The notes beneath the pieces were generated by a model that searched no databases, was not told the origin of the DNA, and worked only from the letters and a program-made list of their open reading frames with translations. DNA of 64,000 nucleotides from Oligoflexus sp. (lineage in GTDB: Bacteria > Bdellovibrionota_B > Oligoflexia > Oligoflexales > Oligoflexaceae): assembly GCA_014378195.1 (NCBI GenBank), contig JACMOC010000071.1, positions 47,078 to 111,077 of the forward strand. Reading direction: 5' to 3'. This document shows positions 41,265 to 50,734 of this stretch, one piece after another; the stretch's first letter is position 1, and every line of letters begins with the position of its first letter. The translations under genes and the position numbers were made by a program.

Positions 41265-42242
41265 TCATTCCCAGGATTTGGAATCCCAGCTCATAACGGA
41301 GGCACTTGTCCCACCTTCACTCGCACGAAGTGCCAACCAAAGATTATTCTCTTTATCAACAAAAAGGCCTTGGGCATTCGCCAACTCCTTCGGCAAACGT
41401 AGACCCGGTTTGGCCGCAAGGCTTGCACAACTATGACCTTCGAGGCGTTTCACCGTCTGCTGCGAGCCGAAAAGGACAATCAAGGACTGCGAATGATGGT
41501 CGAGCGTTATACTCGTGACATTTTGAGACTCCGCAGCGCTTAGACCTTTGACGGCACAAACGCGTTGTACCTGACAGACACGAAAGCTTGTTATATCGCA
41601 TTTAAGGGTCATCAAGGGATGCGGCCCCCCGCGGAGCCACACCACGTATTGGCTGCCATCGTGATCTTTCCAGATCTTGGGAATCTCGGTAATGCCAGCC
41701 AGGAGATCAGGATTGCGTTTTTCTTTGGCGAGAGCTTTGGTCATCTTCGTCTTAAGAGCCTGAGTCTCCGCCCGGGTCGGTTCGCCGCGTGCATCGCGAG
41801 GCGGTCGAGCAGTATCGAGTATTATATCGCCCGGCATAATCCAGGCTTTGAGAACATCGTTCCAAATAAGGAGCTGCTGATTTTTGCTATCCAGAAATGC
41901 CCAGAGCGGGGCAACGTGAAGAACCGACCTAATTCTTCGCTGTTTATCCTTGGGCTCAAAATTGATGCGTTCACTGCCCTCGTAAGGATTATGCAAAGTC
42001 CCGAAAGCGAGATCCTGCTCTTTGGCGTCAGGATTATAGTGGGACTTCATATAGAAAGCGCTTTCCCCCGGGAAGCTCAAGACTGTCTTGTCTTCGCGAA
42101 ACACCCCATAAATAGCGTTTTCCAAAGTGATTTGAAAATGTTTAAGAGCTTTAAAATCCAGCTCTTTTTCGGATGCTTTGGCGAAAGGCTCAAGTCCGCA
42201 AAGCGCCGTGCATGAGAAAACAAGGGGTATCAGGGCTTTCAT
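41265..42242 (-). CDS. secreted protein of unknown function
   Basis: Signal peptide MKALIPLVFSCTALCGLEPFAKA; no confident domain. Confidence 0.6.
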   Translation of the reverse strand: MKALIPLVFSCTALCGLEPFAKASEKELDFKALKHFQITLENAIYGVFREDKTVLSFPGESAFYMKSHYNPDAKEQDLAFGTLHNPYEGSERINFEPKDKQRRIRSVLHVAPLWAFLDSKNQQLLIWNDVLKAWIMPGDIILDTARPPRDARGEPTRAETQALKTKMTKALAKEKRNPDLLAGITEIPKIWKDHDGSQYVVWLRGGPHPLMTLKCDITSFRVCQVQRVCAVKGLSAAESQNVTSITLDHHSQSLIVLFGSQQTVKRLEGHSCASLAAKPGLRLPKELANAQGLFVDKENNLWLALRASEGGTSASVMSWDSKSWE

Positions 42243-42337
42243 TCTCATCGCATAGTTTCCTCTGAGGGGCCCGTTCTCGGACGCATTTCATGATAGAATG
42301 AGGAGGATTGCCTTGTACACAGGAGCATCGATTTCCT

Positions 42338-44845
42338 ATGCCAGAATCCCAAGCGATACTCGATTACCTCAACAATCAGCACTCTCAAGAACGCTTAAAA
42401 ATACTTGGCGGATTGCGTGCGAAAGAGGAATGGTTTCCCATATCACTCGCTTCGGACCTCCTTCGTCTGAAGCTGCACCATGAAGAGCACATCGCAATTC
42501 TGCATGCCACGCAGAGCAAACAGCGTCTTGTGTTTGAAGATTATATCACGAGTCAAATCGGAAACTGGGATCAGAACGTGGCGGCTGCCGCGCTTTGGGA
42601 ATGGGCTTTGCGCAGCGACTGCATCATGTGGCATCGCACGCTCCCGCTTTGCACCTCTCCGCTTTCCACCCAGCGGATTCGTTATACCCTCGCCGACCTC
42701 GCCTGGTATGGTGGCGGATATTCCTTGCTCCACTATCTGGTTAATACAGAAGGCATGGAAGAGATGTCTGTCGCGTATCACGCGATGTTATGCTTTCGCG
42801 CTTTACAATTTGATATCCGCTCGGAACGTTTGATAAAGCTGGCGAAAGATGCTTATACCCACGATGCCGCACATGCGTCCATCGCGCCCGAAAAAACGAT
42901 GCCGTATTATCTCGCCTACCTTTATCGTTATGAAGGCGCCTGGCTCAAAGAGCAAAGCTCGCACCACGGACTCTCCTCGATCTGGGCCCAATTTGCCAAG
43001 AGCCTGATCGATGGCAAAGGTGTTGAAAAAGAACTTAAAGCGTTCATGGCCCTCAGCGGATCCGACTTCAAGAAAGCAGACCAAAAAGCGTTTTTACGCC
43101 ATTGGCCGAGCCTCTGGGATCGTCACCACATCACGCTCGATCAGCTGACTTTTGCTTTCAAAACTCTGGCGGAACATCCCTGGCCGGAAGCGGCTCACTG
43201 GGAATTTATCGCGGGCGTCCCCCAAAAAGTCCTGATGATGACGCTCCAGCATATCGATGACCCGAAAGCCTTTATTTTAGCGCTTAATCTCGGCGGAAGT
43301 TTCCTCGACTTCGACCAGCAGACGGTTTGCGTCGACAGACTTCGTACGGTTTTGCAAGGGGCGTCCGATCCTTCGCAACTTCTCAACACGGTTTTGCCAC
43401 GGTATTCCGCCCTGCTAAATACTTCAGGCAATTCAAGCACCTTCTCAAAGATCTTCCAGGAGCGTCAGGTCATGATCAAGGCTTTCCGCAACGCGGAGAG
43501 CACAGAGATCCAAGGCCTTGGCATCTGGGAAAAAGATTTCACGCCGGAGGAGACCAATCGCCAGAATTTCTTTGCGATGGCATACAACGGCAAAAAAGGC
43601 GAAGCCGCAAAAGGCGCGGATTTCTGGGCTGCTTTGACGAATGCATGGCTCACGCCCACGCCCGAAAAAATCGATAGCCTGGCGCAGCTTGCGCGTCAGG
43701 AGCCGCAGATGTTCCATCTTTGTTTTATCGATACCTTGGGACGTTTCAAAGGAGCCGACAACGCAGCCCTCAAACTCCTCGACTATATCCGCAGCAAGGA
43801 AGAACCCGTATTGCGCAGCATTGTCTATGCATTACAAGGCATTAGCACCGTTCGGGCCTCCCAGGAACTGGTCGCGTTTTTAACGAGGCCCAATATCAAC
43901 GCGATGCTCCAGCTCGAGATCGCACAGCTCCTTAAGGAGCGCGATGTCAGTCATCTTCAAGCTGAATTGCGCTCTGCTCTGAACGACCTTCATTATCGAT
44001 CGATGACCGACAGCCTCCATATCGGGCTGCATGATGCGATCACGAGTCTGTTGATCATCGATGACGCTGGCAAAGGCCCCATAGCCGGATCAGCCCCCAG
44101 CGGCGATGGAGGATCCACGCCGACTACAGCTGATCTCGACAGCATACTGGAACACAAGATCAAGCGTTACGGCGAACTCTCCAGCGAAGTCAAACGCGCG
44201 CTCCGCACCGCTCAATTTTTCCATATCCAAGTTGAAAAGGTGCACAATCGCCTCGAAACGATCGACCTTTCGCCAACGATCGACATGCAATATAAAGCGC
44301 TTGAGATCTGCTTTCGGGAGAAGTTTGAAGACGCGGCTGGCGAGCTGATTCGAAAGGGCCTTTTGCAGCGCAAACTCGATATCATCGGCTATGCCCGGCC
44401 TATTCCTCAGGCCATGGATGATTTCGAAATGTACATCGAGAATTTGTCGATCGTGAATACAATACCTTTCTTTAGTCGCTTTAAACTGCGTAAAATGCTA
44501 CGCGCAATTTGCCAGTATCGCCCTGGAAAAAGATTCACTTTGGATGGCCTTAAAGCTTTTGCGCTGTTCTTTATTTGTTTTTCGCGCAAAGATTGTCGAT
44601 TCGGATTGGGCGATATGTTCCCCATCCGCACGATGACGACCGACGAACTTTTGCATTACTGTAAAGAATTGCACATCTTCCAGGACTTCCGAAACCGCGC
44701 CGCGCATGAGGGATTCCATCCAGACGCCAGCAACAACCTCGACAGCATCTGGCAAAGCACAGCGACCATTATCGAAGGCATGTTTCTGATCGCAGACGGT
44801 CTTGAGCACGCCGAGGGATTCAAAATACTGCTTAAAAGTAGCTAG
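42338..44845 (+). CDS. HEAT-like repeat protein with C-terminal HEPN-like motif
   Basis: Helical repeat N-terminus; C-terminus LHIFQDFRNRAAHEGFHPD with RNxxxH. Confidence 0.6.
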   Translation: MPESQAILDYLNNQHSQERLKILGGLRAKEEWFPISLASDLLRLKLHHEEHIAILHATQSKQRLVFEDYITSQIGNWDQNVAAAALWEWALRSDCIMWHRTLPLCTSPLSTQRIRYTLADLAWYGGGYSLLHYLVNTEGMEEMSVAYHAMLCFRALQFDIRSERLIKLAKDAYTHDAAHASIAPEKTMPYYLAYLYRYEGAWLKEQSSHHGLSSIWAQFAKSLIDGKGVEKELKAFMALSGSDFKKADQKAFLRHWPSLWDRHHITLDQLTFAFKTLAEHPWPEAAHWEFIAGVPQKVLMMTLQHIDDPKAFILALNLGGSFLDFDQQTVCVDRLRTVLQGASDPSQLLNTVLPRYSALLNTSGNSSTFSKIFQERQVMIKAFRNAESTEIQGLGIWEKDFTPEETNRQNFFAMAYNGKKGEAAKGADFWAALTNAWLTPTPEKIDSLAQLARQEPQMFHLCFIDTLGRFKGADNAALKLLDYIRSKEEPVLRSIVYALQGISTVRASQELVAFLTRPNINAMLQLEIAQLLKERDVSHLQAELRSALNDLHYRSMTDSLHIGLHDAITSLLIIDDAGKGPIAGSAPSGDGGSTPTTADLDSILEHKIKRYGELSSEVKRALRTAQFFHIQVEKVHNRLETIDLSPTIDMQYKALEICFREKFEDAAGELIRKGLLQRKLDIIGYARPIPQAMDDFEMYIENLSIVNTIPFFSRFKLRKMLRAICQYRPGKRFTLDGLKAFALFFICFSRKDCRFGLGDMFPIRTMTTDELLHYCKELHIFQDFRNRAAHEGFHPDASNNLDSIWQSTATIIEGMFLIADGLEHAEGFKILLKSS

Positions 44846-44899
44846 AAACGCCAACGTCTCGTCTAGCCTTAAGCGCCAACGTTCAAGGATATCCTCTCT

Positions 44900-45868
44900 A
44901 TGTCTCCGCAGCCGACCATACTTTTTGTTCTCGACACCCCCAAGGACGAGACGGCACTTCGTGGCGCCTTTGAATCCTTCTACTCTTTGCAGTTCTGCCA
45001 TGATCCCGACCAGACGCTCGATTTCATCGCGCGCTCCAAACCCGCGGTTGTGGTCCTGAGTTTTCAAACCGACCTCATCAGCCCTCTCGCTGTCGCGCAC
45101 GTGCTGCGCGGTGATCCCGTGAGCCCCTACATAGGCCTGATCTATATTTCGCAGCAGGACGGCAATGAATGGCTCGATCGCGCGATCATGGCTGGCGTTG
45201 ATGTATGCCTGCCCGAAGGCCGCACGTTGCTTCAGACCAAAACCGCACTGGAAAGCGTTTTGCGCCTCCGGCAGGCGAAAGAGGAAGTCGCGGCGATCAA
45301 CGCGAAGTTTCACACGGCCTACCAGAGGTTTAAAAGCCTCTCGGCCGTCGATGAGGGCAATGGTCTGGGCAACTTTCATTTCCTGACCAATCAACTTCGT
45401 CTCGAGTTCAAACGCGCGCAGCGTTACCAGAAAAACCTGGTTCTCCTTTTGGTAAGAGTCGACAGTCTAAGCGAAATACAAAACCTCGACCCGGCTCAGG
45501 ACAAACTTCTGAATGCAGTTGCTCAAACGATTTGTCGCTCCGTCCGTTTTGAGATAGACACGGCAGGTCGTGCTCGAGGAGCAGAGTTCATCGTCATACT
45601 CCCTGAGACCGATATTGACGGGGCTATTTCCGTCGCGGAACGTCTTCGCGAAAAAGTCGCGACTCTCTACGTCAACGAAGGCATGGAGCAATTGGCAACG
45701 TCGGTTGGGTTGGCCCATTTCTGCGGAACACGCAGCAATTTCCAGACCTTTGAAGAATTTTTAGACACTGCGACGCTTGCCGTTCAGTGCGCTCAACATC
45801 ATGGGGGCGATCAATACTGGGCCCTCGATACATCCTCAGAAGATCTGCACGAAGAACGCATCGCTTAA
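44900..45868 (+). CDS. degenerate receiver plus degenerate GGDEF-like protein
   Basis: TILFVLDTPKDE N-terminal REC-like fold lacking an obvious phospho-Asp; GGDEF-like C-terminus with signature RGAEF. Confidence 0.7.
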   Translation: MSPQPTILFVLDTPKDETALRGAFESFYSLQFCHDPDQTLDFIARSKPAVVVLSFQTDLISPLAVAHVLRGDPVSPYIGLIYISQQDGNEWLDRAIMAGVDVCLPEGRTLLQTKTALESVLRLRQAKEEVAAINAKFHTAYQRFKSLSAVDEGNGLGNFHFLTNQLRLEFKRAQRYQKNLVLLLVRVDSLSEIQNLDPAQDKLLNAVAQTICRSVRFEIDTAGRARGAEFIVILPETDIDGAISVAERLREKVATLYVNEGMEQLATSVGLAHFCGTRSNFQTFEEFLDTATLAVQCAQHHGGDQYWALDTSSEDLHEERIA

Positions 45869-46034
45869 TCCCATTTGACACCCGTTGGATGGATAAAATC
45901 AGTGTATTCTTCGCTGATTTTAACTTCGTGCTGGCCTTCTCAGGGCTACCGGCTCGTCAGTTGTCGACTCGGCGTAAAAGTGTTATCCATCGTAAGTATT
46001 TTAGAGGGATCTACACGCATTTGAAGGAATCATC

Positions 46035-46763
46035 ATGGAAAAGAAAGTTGCCCTGGTAACGGGTGCCTCACGAGGCATTGGCAAAGCGATCGCCCAATCG
46101 TTTGGTCAGAAGGGTTATCTCGTTGCTATTCATTTTCGCTCGCAGGAAGCAGAAGCCCAGGCACTCGCTCAGACCATCGAAGGCTCGAAGGTTTTTCAAG
46201 CCGACCTTGGTAATGAGGATTCTTGCACGCAACTCGTCAAACAAGTGAAAGAAGCGTTTGGCCGTATCGATGTTTTGGTCAACAACGCCGGCATGAGCAT
46301 CGATCAGCTCATCACTTTTGCGAAACCCGCTGACTTCGACCAGGTCCTCAACGTCAATCTTAAGTCTGTATTTAACCTTACCAAAGCCGTATCGCGCGTA
46401 ATGATCAAACAAAAAGGTGGCTCTATCGTCAACCTTACCTCTGTCGTCGGTCACACAGGAAACGGCGGCCAAAGCATGTATGCAGCGTCCAAGGGCGCAA
46501 TTACCGCGTTCACCAAGAGCATCGCGGTTGATCTTGCTTCGTTCGGCATTCGGGCGAATTGCGTGGCACCTGGTTTTATCAAAACGGATATGACCGATAG
46601 TCTCACCGACGAAGTCAAAGAGGGAATTTCCGCAAAAATCCCGCTTAAACGCCTTGGAACCACTGAAGAAGTCGCACATTGCGTCGCCTTTCTTGCCTCC
46701 TCCGAAGCGTCTTACATCACGGGCACAACCCTTCATGTCAACGGCGGCATGTACACGACGTGA
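46035..46763 (+). CDS. fabG: 3-oxoacyl-ACP reductase
   Basis: ALVTGASRGIGKAIAQSFGQKGY; VNNAGMS; YAASKGA; YITGTTLHVNGGMY. Confidence 0.92.
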   Translation: MEKKVALVTGASRGIGKAIAQSFGQKGYLVAIHFRSQEAEAQALAQTIEGSKVFQADLGNEDSCTQLVKQVKEAFGRIDVLVNNAGMSIDQLITFAKPADFDQVLNVNLKSVFNLTKAVSRVMIKQKGGSIVNLTSVVGHTGNGGQSMYAASKGAITAFTKSIAVDLASFGIRANCVAPGFIKTDMTDSLTDEVKEGISAKIPLKRLGTTEEVAHCVAFLASSEASYITGTTLHVNGGMYTT

Positions 46764-46775
46764 AAGGCTTTGCCA

Positions 46776-47783
46776 ATGAAAAGCACTTATCTCCATGCGA
46801 TGGGTCATTTCCACCCAGAAACTGTCGTTCCGAATTCGTTTTTTGATACGCTCGACATCGGCTCCGAAGAGAGCTGGATAGAAGACCGCACAGGGATTCG
46901 ATCACGCCGTAGCGTTCTCGCGATAGAAGACATCGCCGACCTCAGGTGGGGTCGCAAAACTTTGCAGCAGCTTCGCCAGGAAGGTCGCGTGTTGAGCATC
47001 GCCGATTTTGCGACCGAAGCCTGGAAGTGTTTGATCACACGTTATCCCGATCTCGATCCCAAAACGATCGACACTTTGATCTGTGGAACGTCCATTCCAG
47101 ACTTCGATATCCCAGCAAACGCTTGTACAATCGCTGCGAAACTCGGCTGGAGTTGTTTGTCCTTTGATGCAAACTCAGCCTGTAGCTCCTTCGTGCTCGA
47201 TCTGCATGTTGCACGTCAAATGATCTCAACAGGTGCCCAAAAAACCATGGCCATCTTCAATCCCGAGCGTTATTCGCTCCGCATGGATTATACAGACCGC
47301 AATTCGTGCATACTTTTTGGGGACGGGTGCTCAGCCGCGATCCTGTCGTCCGAACATCGCCCGGGGTCGCTTCGCGTTGTCGACACCCTTCTTTATTCCG
47401 ATCCTTCAGGGTGTGACCTTGTCAAAGTCCCCGAGGGCCAGTGCTTTTCCCAAAACGGCAAAGCGGTTCAGAAGTTTGCGATCACACGAACGATCGAAGT
47501 GACCGAACAAATCCTTGCAAGAAATGATCTGTCGCCCAAAAACGTCAAGTATTTTACGGGTCATCAGGCGAATCTCCGCATGATCACCTCTGCTGCCGAT
47601 CGCCTCGGCATAGCCACGGATCACCATTTGCACAATGTTGCCGAGCTTGGTAATCAAGGGGCTGCGGGAGCGCCTTCGGTACTCTCAATGAATTGGGATC
47701 GGTTTGAAAAAGGTGATCTCATCGTCCTGGCAGTCGTCGGGAGTGGTTTGACCTGGGGCGCAACTATTCTGGAGAAGACCTAA
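46776..47783 (+). CDS. 3-oxoacyl-ACP synthase III-like (KAS III)
   Basis: Candidate triad: NSACSSF (Cys), TGHQANLRM (His), ELGNQGAAGAPS (Asn). Confidence 0.87.
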   Translation: MKSTYLHAMGHFHPETVVPNSFFDTLDIGSEESWIEDRTGIRSRRSVLAIEDIADLRWGRKTLQQLRQEGRVLSIADFATEAWKCLITRYPDLDPKTIDTLICGTSIPDFDIPANACTIAAKLGWSCLSFDANSACSSFVLDLHVARQMISTGAQKTMAIFNPERYSLRMDYTDRNSCILFGDGCSAAILSSEHRPGSLRVVDTLLYSDPSGCDLVKVPEGQCFSQNGKAVQKFAITRTIEVTEQILARNDLSPKNVKYFTGHQANLRMITSAADRLGIATDHHLHNVAELGNQGAAGAPSVLSMNWDRFEKGDLIVLAVVGSGLTWGATILEKT

Positions 47784-47837
47784 GAATTGCGAGGTCTCGA
47801 TCAGGCTGGATGCCATCTCATAATGTAAGGATGTTCT

Positions 47838-48629
47838 ATGAAGTTTGTCTATGCGTCTATCATTGCCTCGACTCTCCTTGCGATCGCCTGCACAACAACG
47901 CCGGAGACCAATCGCACGCAGCTCAATCTCGTGGGTGATGCTCAGATGAATGCGACAGGCGAACAAGCTTACAAAGAGATCCTAGCCAAATCCAAGGTCT
48001 CGCAGAATGCCCCTTTGAATAGCGAAATCGTAGCGATCGGACGACGTATCGCCTCGGCGACGAATGTGAACTACGAATGGGAATTCTCGGTCATCAGTGA
48101 GGACCAGGTGAATGCGTTTTGTTTGCCTGGGGGCAAGGTCGCCGTTTACACCGCCTTGATTCCGGTCGCCAAAACCAACGCGGGCCTCGCAGCTGTTTTA
48201 GGCCATGAAGTGGCTCACGCCGTCCTTCGCCACTCGGCGGAACGGTTGAGCCAGCAGTTGGTCCTCTCGGGCGCCGCCTCCCTTGCTACAATCACCTTTA
48301 GCAACTCACGTTATAAAGAAGCGATTGCTGCCGCTATGGGCGTCGGGGCCACCTATGGCTTCACGCTCCCCTTTAGTCGTTATCACGAAGCTGAGGCCGA
48401 TCGTGTGGGGCTTGAGTATATGGCGAAAGCTGGCTACGATCCGCGCGAAGCCATCACGCTCTGGGAACGCATGGGCCAGCTAAGCGATGGTCGACCACCC
48501 GAAATCCTATCCACCCATCCAGACCCTTCAAATCGCGCCAAAGACCTGAGCAAACATATGGATAAAGCGATGGCTCTGTGGAATTCTTCGGTCAAACAAC
48601 CGACTATCCTTCTTTTAAAGCCGTTCTAG
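47838..48629 (+). CDS. M48-family metallopeptidase lipoprotein
   Basis: STLLAIACTTTPE lipobox; VLGHEVAHAVLRHSAERLSQQ HExxH; EAEADRVGLEYMAKAGYDP. Confidence 0.88.
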   Translation: MKFVYASIIASTLLAIACTTTPETNRTQLNLVGDAQMNATGEQAYKEILAKSKVSQNAPLNSEIVAIGRRIASATNVNYEWEFSVISEDQVNAFCLPGGKVAVYTALIPVAKTNAGLAAVLGHEVAHAVLRHSAERLSQQLVLSGAASLATITFSNSRYKEAIAAAMGVGATYGFTLPFSRYHEAEADRVGLEYMAKAGYDPREAITLWERMGQLSDGRPPEILSTHPDPSNRAKDLSKHMDKAMALWNSSVKQPTILLLKPF

Positions 48630-48702
48630 AAACTCTAATCAAACCTATCCACTAAGGCGTTTGATCAAGCGAAGCCCGAACAGCTGGGCTTCTACTCCCT
48701 CT

Positions 48703-49838
48703 TCAAGCGAGCCATCTATCCAGAAGGCTTAAATCTTTCGACCCATGTTCACAAGTTAAGGAACGAAGTAGCGTCACGTGAGCGCTACTTAAGGATAGGA
48801 TTGATTTGGACGCAAAAAGGGGCCTGTATCCATCAGCAAAAAGCTTTTTAATCGCCTCGCGATGGCCCGCGTAAAATTTCCAGACATGCTTCGTATCCAC
48901 AAAGATATTTTTCTGCATCATAACTTGCGCAGAGAAGGTGAGCTGGTAAACTTTTGGACTCTCCGAGTATCGAAGACCCCTTCGGGCAATGGCTAAGGCA
49001 GCTTTCTTGTGTGATGAAATTCTTAAACCTTGAAACTTATGCGCGCCGATAAGGCTCGTATAAGCCGGGTTAATGGGTATGATTTCGATGCCTGCCTTTC
49101 GGCAGCGAGAAGCTAAGGGCTTTGCGTATCCCCATGTAGGCAAAGCTTGAAAGCATGGACCGCAGTGGGTTCCCAGCTTCCCTTAGGCTGGCCTTTTTTT
49201 GGCTAAAGTCTAAATCCTCGATCACAAGCGGCTTATGTCTCTCTTCGCAGCGCTTAGCAATGATCGCCGCCATGTCGCCTATCAGTGCCTCGACTTGATT
49301 GCTTGATTTTCCTTTGAAGTCAAAAGGAATAAGGTCGGCTTGAATAAAGTTCCCGAAGCGATCCACTTCGGTGAACGCAAGGTGATCACTATTGATGTCA
49401 AGGCCTATCGCTCCATTCTCGCGGCTCGTGAAGATCTCTGGAGCTGAGATAGCGAAAGAGACCTGGATATAATAGAATTTTTTGAGGCTGTTAGGATTAA
49501 AACGCCTTAGGAGGCGATAGGAAACGGGACGCTTTGATTTTCTCGTCTTCTTCGCTTCTGGTCCCGGCTTTGACAGAGCATCTAAAAACTCGCCGCGTAA
49601 AAACTCAGGGAATTCGACATTCGGAATTTCCAAGGTCGAGCCATACGCCTCAAAGGATTTATGATTTGGCAGTCGAATTTTAAAGGTCTTTTTCTGAGGA
49701 TCGTACTGAAAGTTCTGATTTCCTAAAGTCTCGTCAGAGGAACCTAGGTAGAAGGCCTGGGAGGATCTTTTGAGTCGATAGATTTCCTTCCACTCTTATC
49801 GTTCTCGATACTTCATCCTCTCCTGATTTTCTTTTCAT
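48703..49838 (-). pseudogene. IS607-type tnpB pseudogene (internal deletion plus frameshift), zinc-finger-less TnpB-related subtype
   Basis: N-terminus MKRKSGEDEVSRTIRVEGNLSTQK from ATG at 49838-49836; abrupt jump to SSQAFYLGSSDETLGNQNFQYDPQKK..; GAIGLDINSDHLAFTEVDRFGN; PLVIEDLDFSQKKASL; 1-nt shift to KALASRCRKAGIEIIPINPAYTSLIGAHKF..SSHKKAALAIARRGL. Confidence 0.8.
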
Positions 49839-50451
49839 GATGCGGCTCTGAGGCGGATTTGAGGCGGATTTGATGAGATATTCGGCCATATAGGCGAGCT
49901 GAGAAGACGGTCATAAGTTCGATAACATCGCGAGCTAGTTCTTCTTCAAAGCTCGGCTTATCCTTTTCTTCAAGGACAATGACTTTCACATGAAAATGCT
50001 CACAGAGGTCGAATACCAACTCTGACCCGAAGCGAAGCAGGCGATCTTTATGATTTAAGACGAGATGAGTCACGCGTCTTGAAAAGATCAAACGGAGCAG
50101 TTTTTTAAAGCCTGGTTTTTTATAGTTTAGGCCAGAGCCAAGATCTTCGATGCATTCAAAGGATTGAAAGTGATCTTCGCAGTAGAGCTTGAGCTTTTCC
50201 GACTGAGTGTGAAAATCTTTCTTTTGATCGTGGCTTGAAACCCTCGCATAAGCTAGGGCATGGACCGGGCGGAGACATGGACTGAGGCCAAAGCGCTCTT
50301 CAAGCGTAGCGAGCTTATAGCGCCTATGCTGGCCTTTGGTACGAAAGTCGGGAGTTAGGTAGCCTTCAACTTCCCAACGACTCAGTGTCGTCACTGAAAC
50401 TCCTAGAAGACTCGCTGTTTGCCCGATCGATAAATGCATAAATTCATTCAT
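49813..50451 (-). CDS. IS607-family serine recombinase TnpA with N-terminal MerR-like HTH
   Basis: LSIGQTASLLGVSVTTLSRWEVEGYLTPDFRTKGQHRRY; YARVSSHDQKKDFHTQ; HLVLNHKDRLLRFGSELVFDLCE. Confidence 0.9.
   Translation of the reverse strand: MNEFMHLSIGQTASLLGVSVTTLSRWEVEGYLTPDFRTKGQHRRYKLATLEERFGLSPCLRPVHALAYARVSSHDQKKDFHTQSEKLKLYCEDHFQSFECIEDLGSGLNYKKPGFKKLLRLIFSRRVTHLVLNHKDRLLRFGSELVFDLCEHFHVKVIVLEEKDKPSFEEELARDVIELMTVFSARLYGRISHQIRLKSASEPHHEKKIRRG
49850..49871. repeat. 11-bp perfect tandem duplication gaggcggattt x2 in the 3' end of tnpA
   Basis: 49850-49860 and 49861-49871 are identical. Confidence 0.95.
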
Positions 50452-50734
50452 GAATATGCGTTTATACCATACTAAAGTACTAGTCTATAAATAGTAGTCA
50501 TGGATAGGTTTGTCAAGAAATTTTCTTTACTGCGCGAGCCCCACGAGCGGACGTCTTTGAGCGTACTTTCCCCCAAAACATCCATAGGGATGGGCGCTGC
50601 GCATTCCCGTGATTCCGACCGGGCAATCAGTGGTCGGTTTGGGCGAGAATACGCAAGCCCGAAGTCCTCACAAGATGTCCTTTGCATCGAACTCCGGATT
50701 TCCTTTAAAAATCATCTTCTTTAAAGGAGATTTT

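Larger units (their letters stand above)
48660..50500 (-). mobile_element. IS607-type element, exact ends not defined
   Basis: MerR-HTH plus serine recombinase tnpA (49813..50451) and downstream disrupted tnpB (48703..49838), both minus strand. Confidence 0.8.

Noticed and set aside
44498-45394. 298-aa minus-strand ORF spanning the HEPN-like/REC-GGDEF junction
   Set aside because: Spans two well-supported plus-strand genes; no coding motif.
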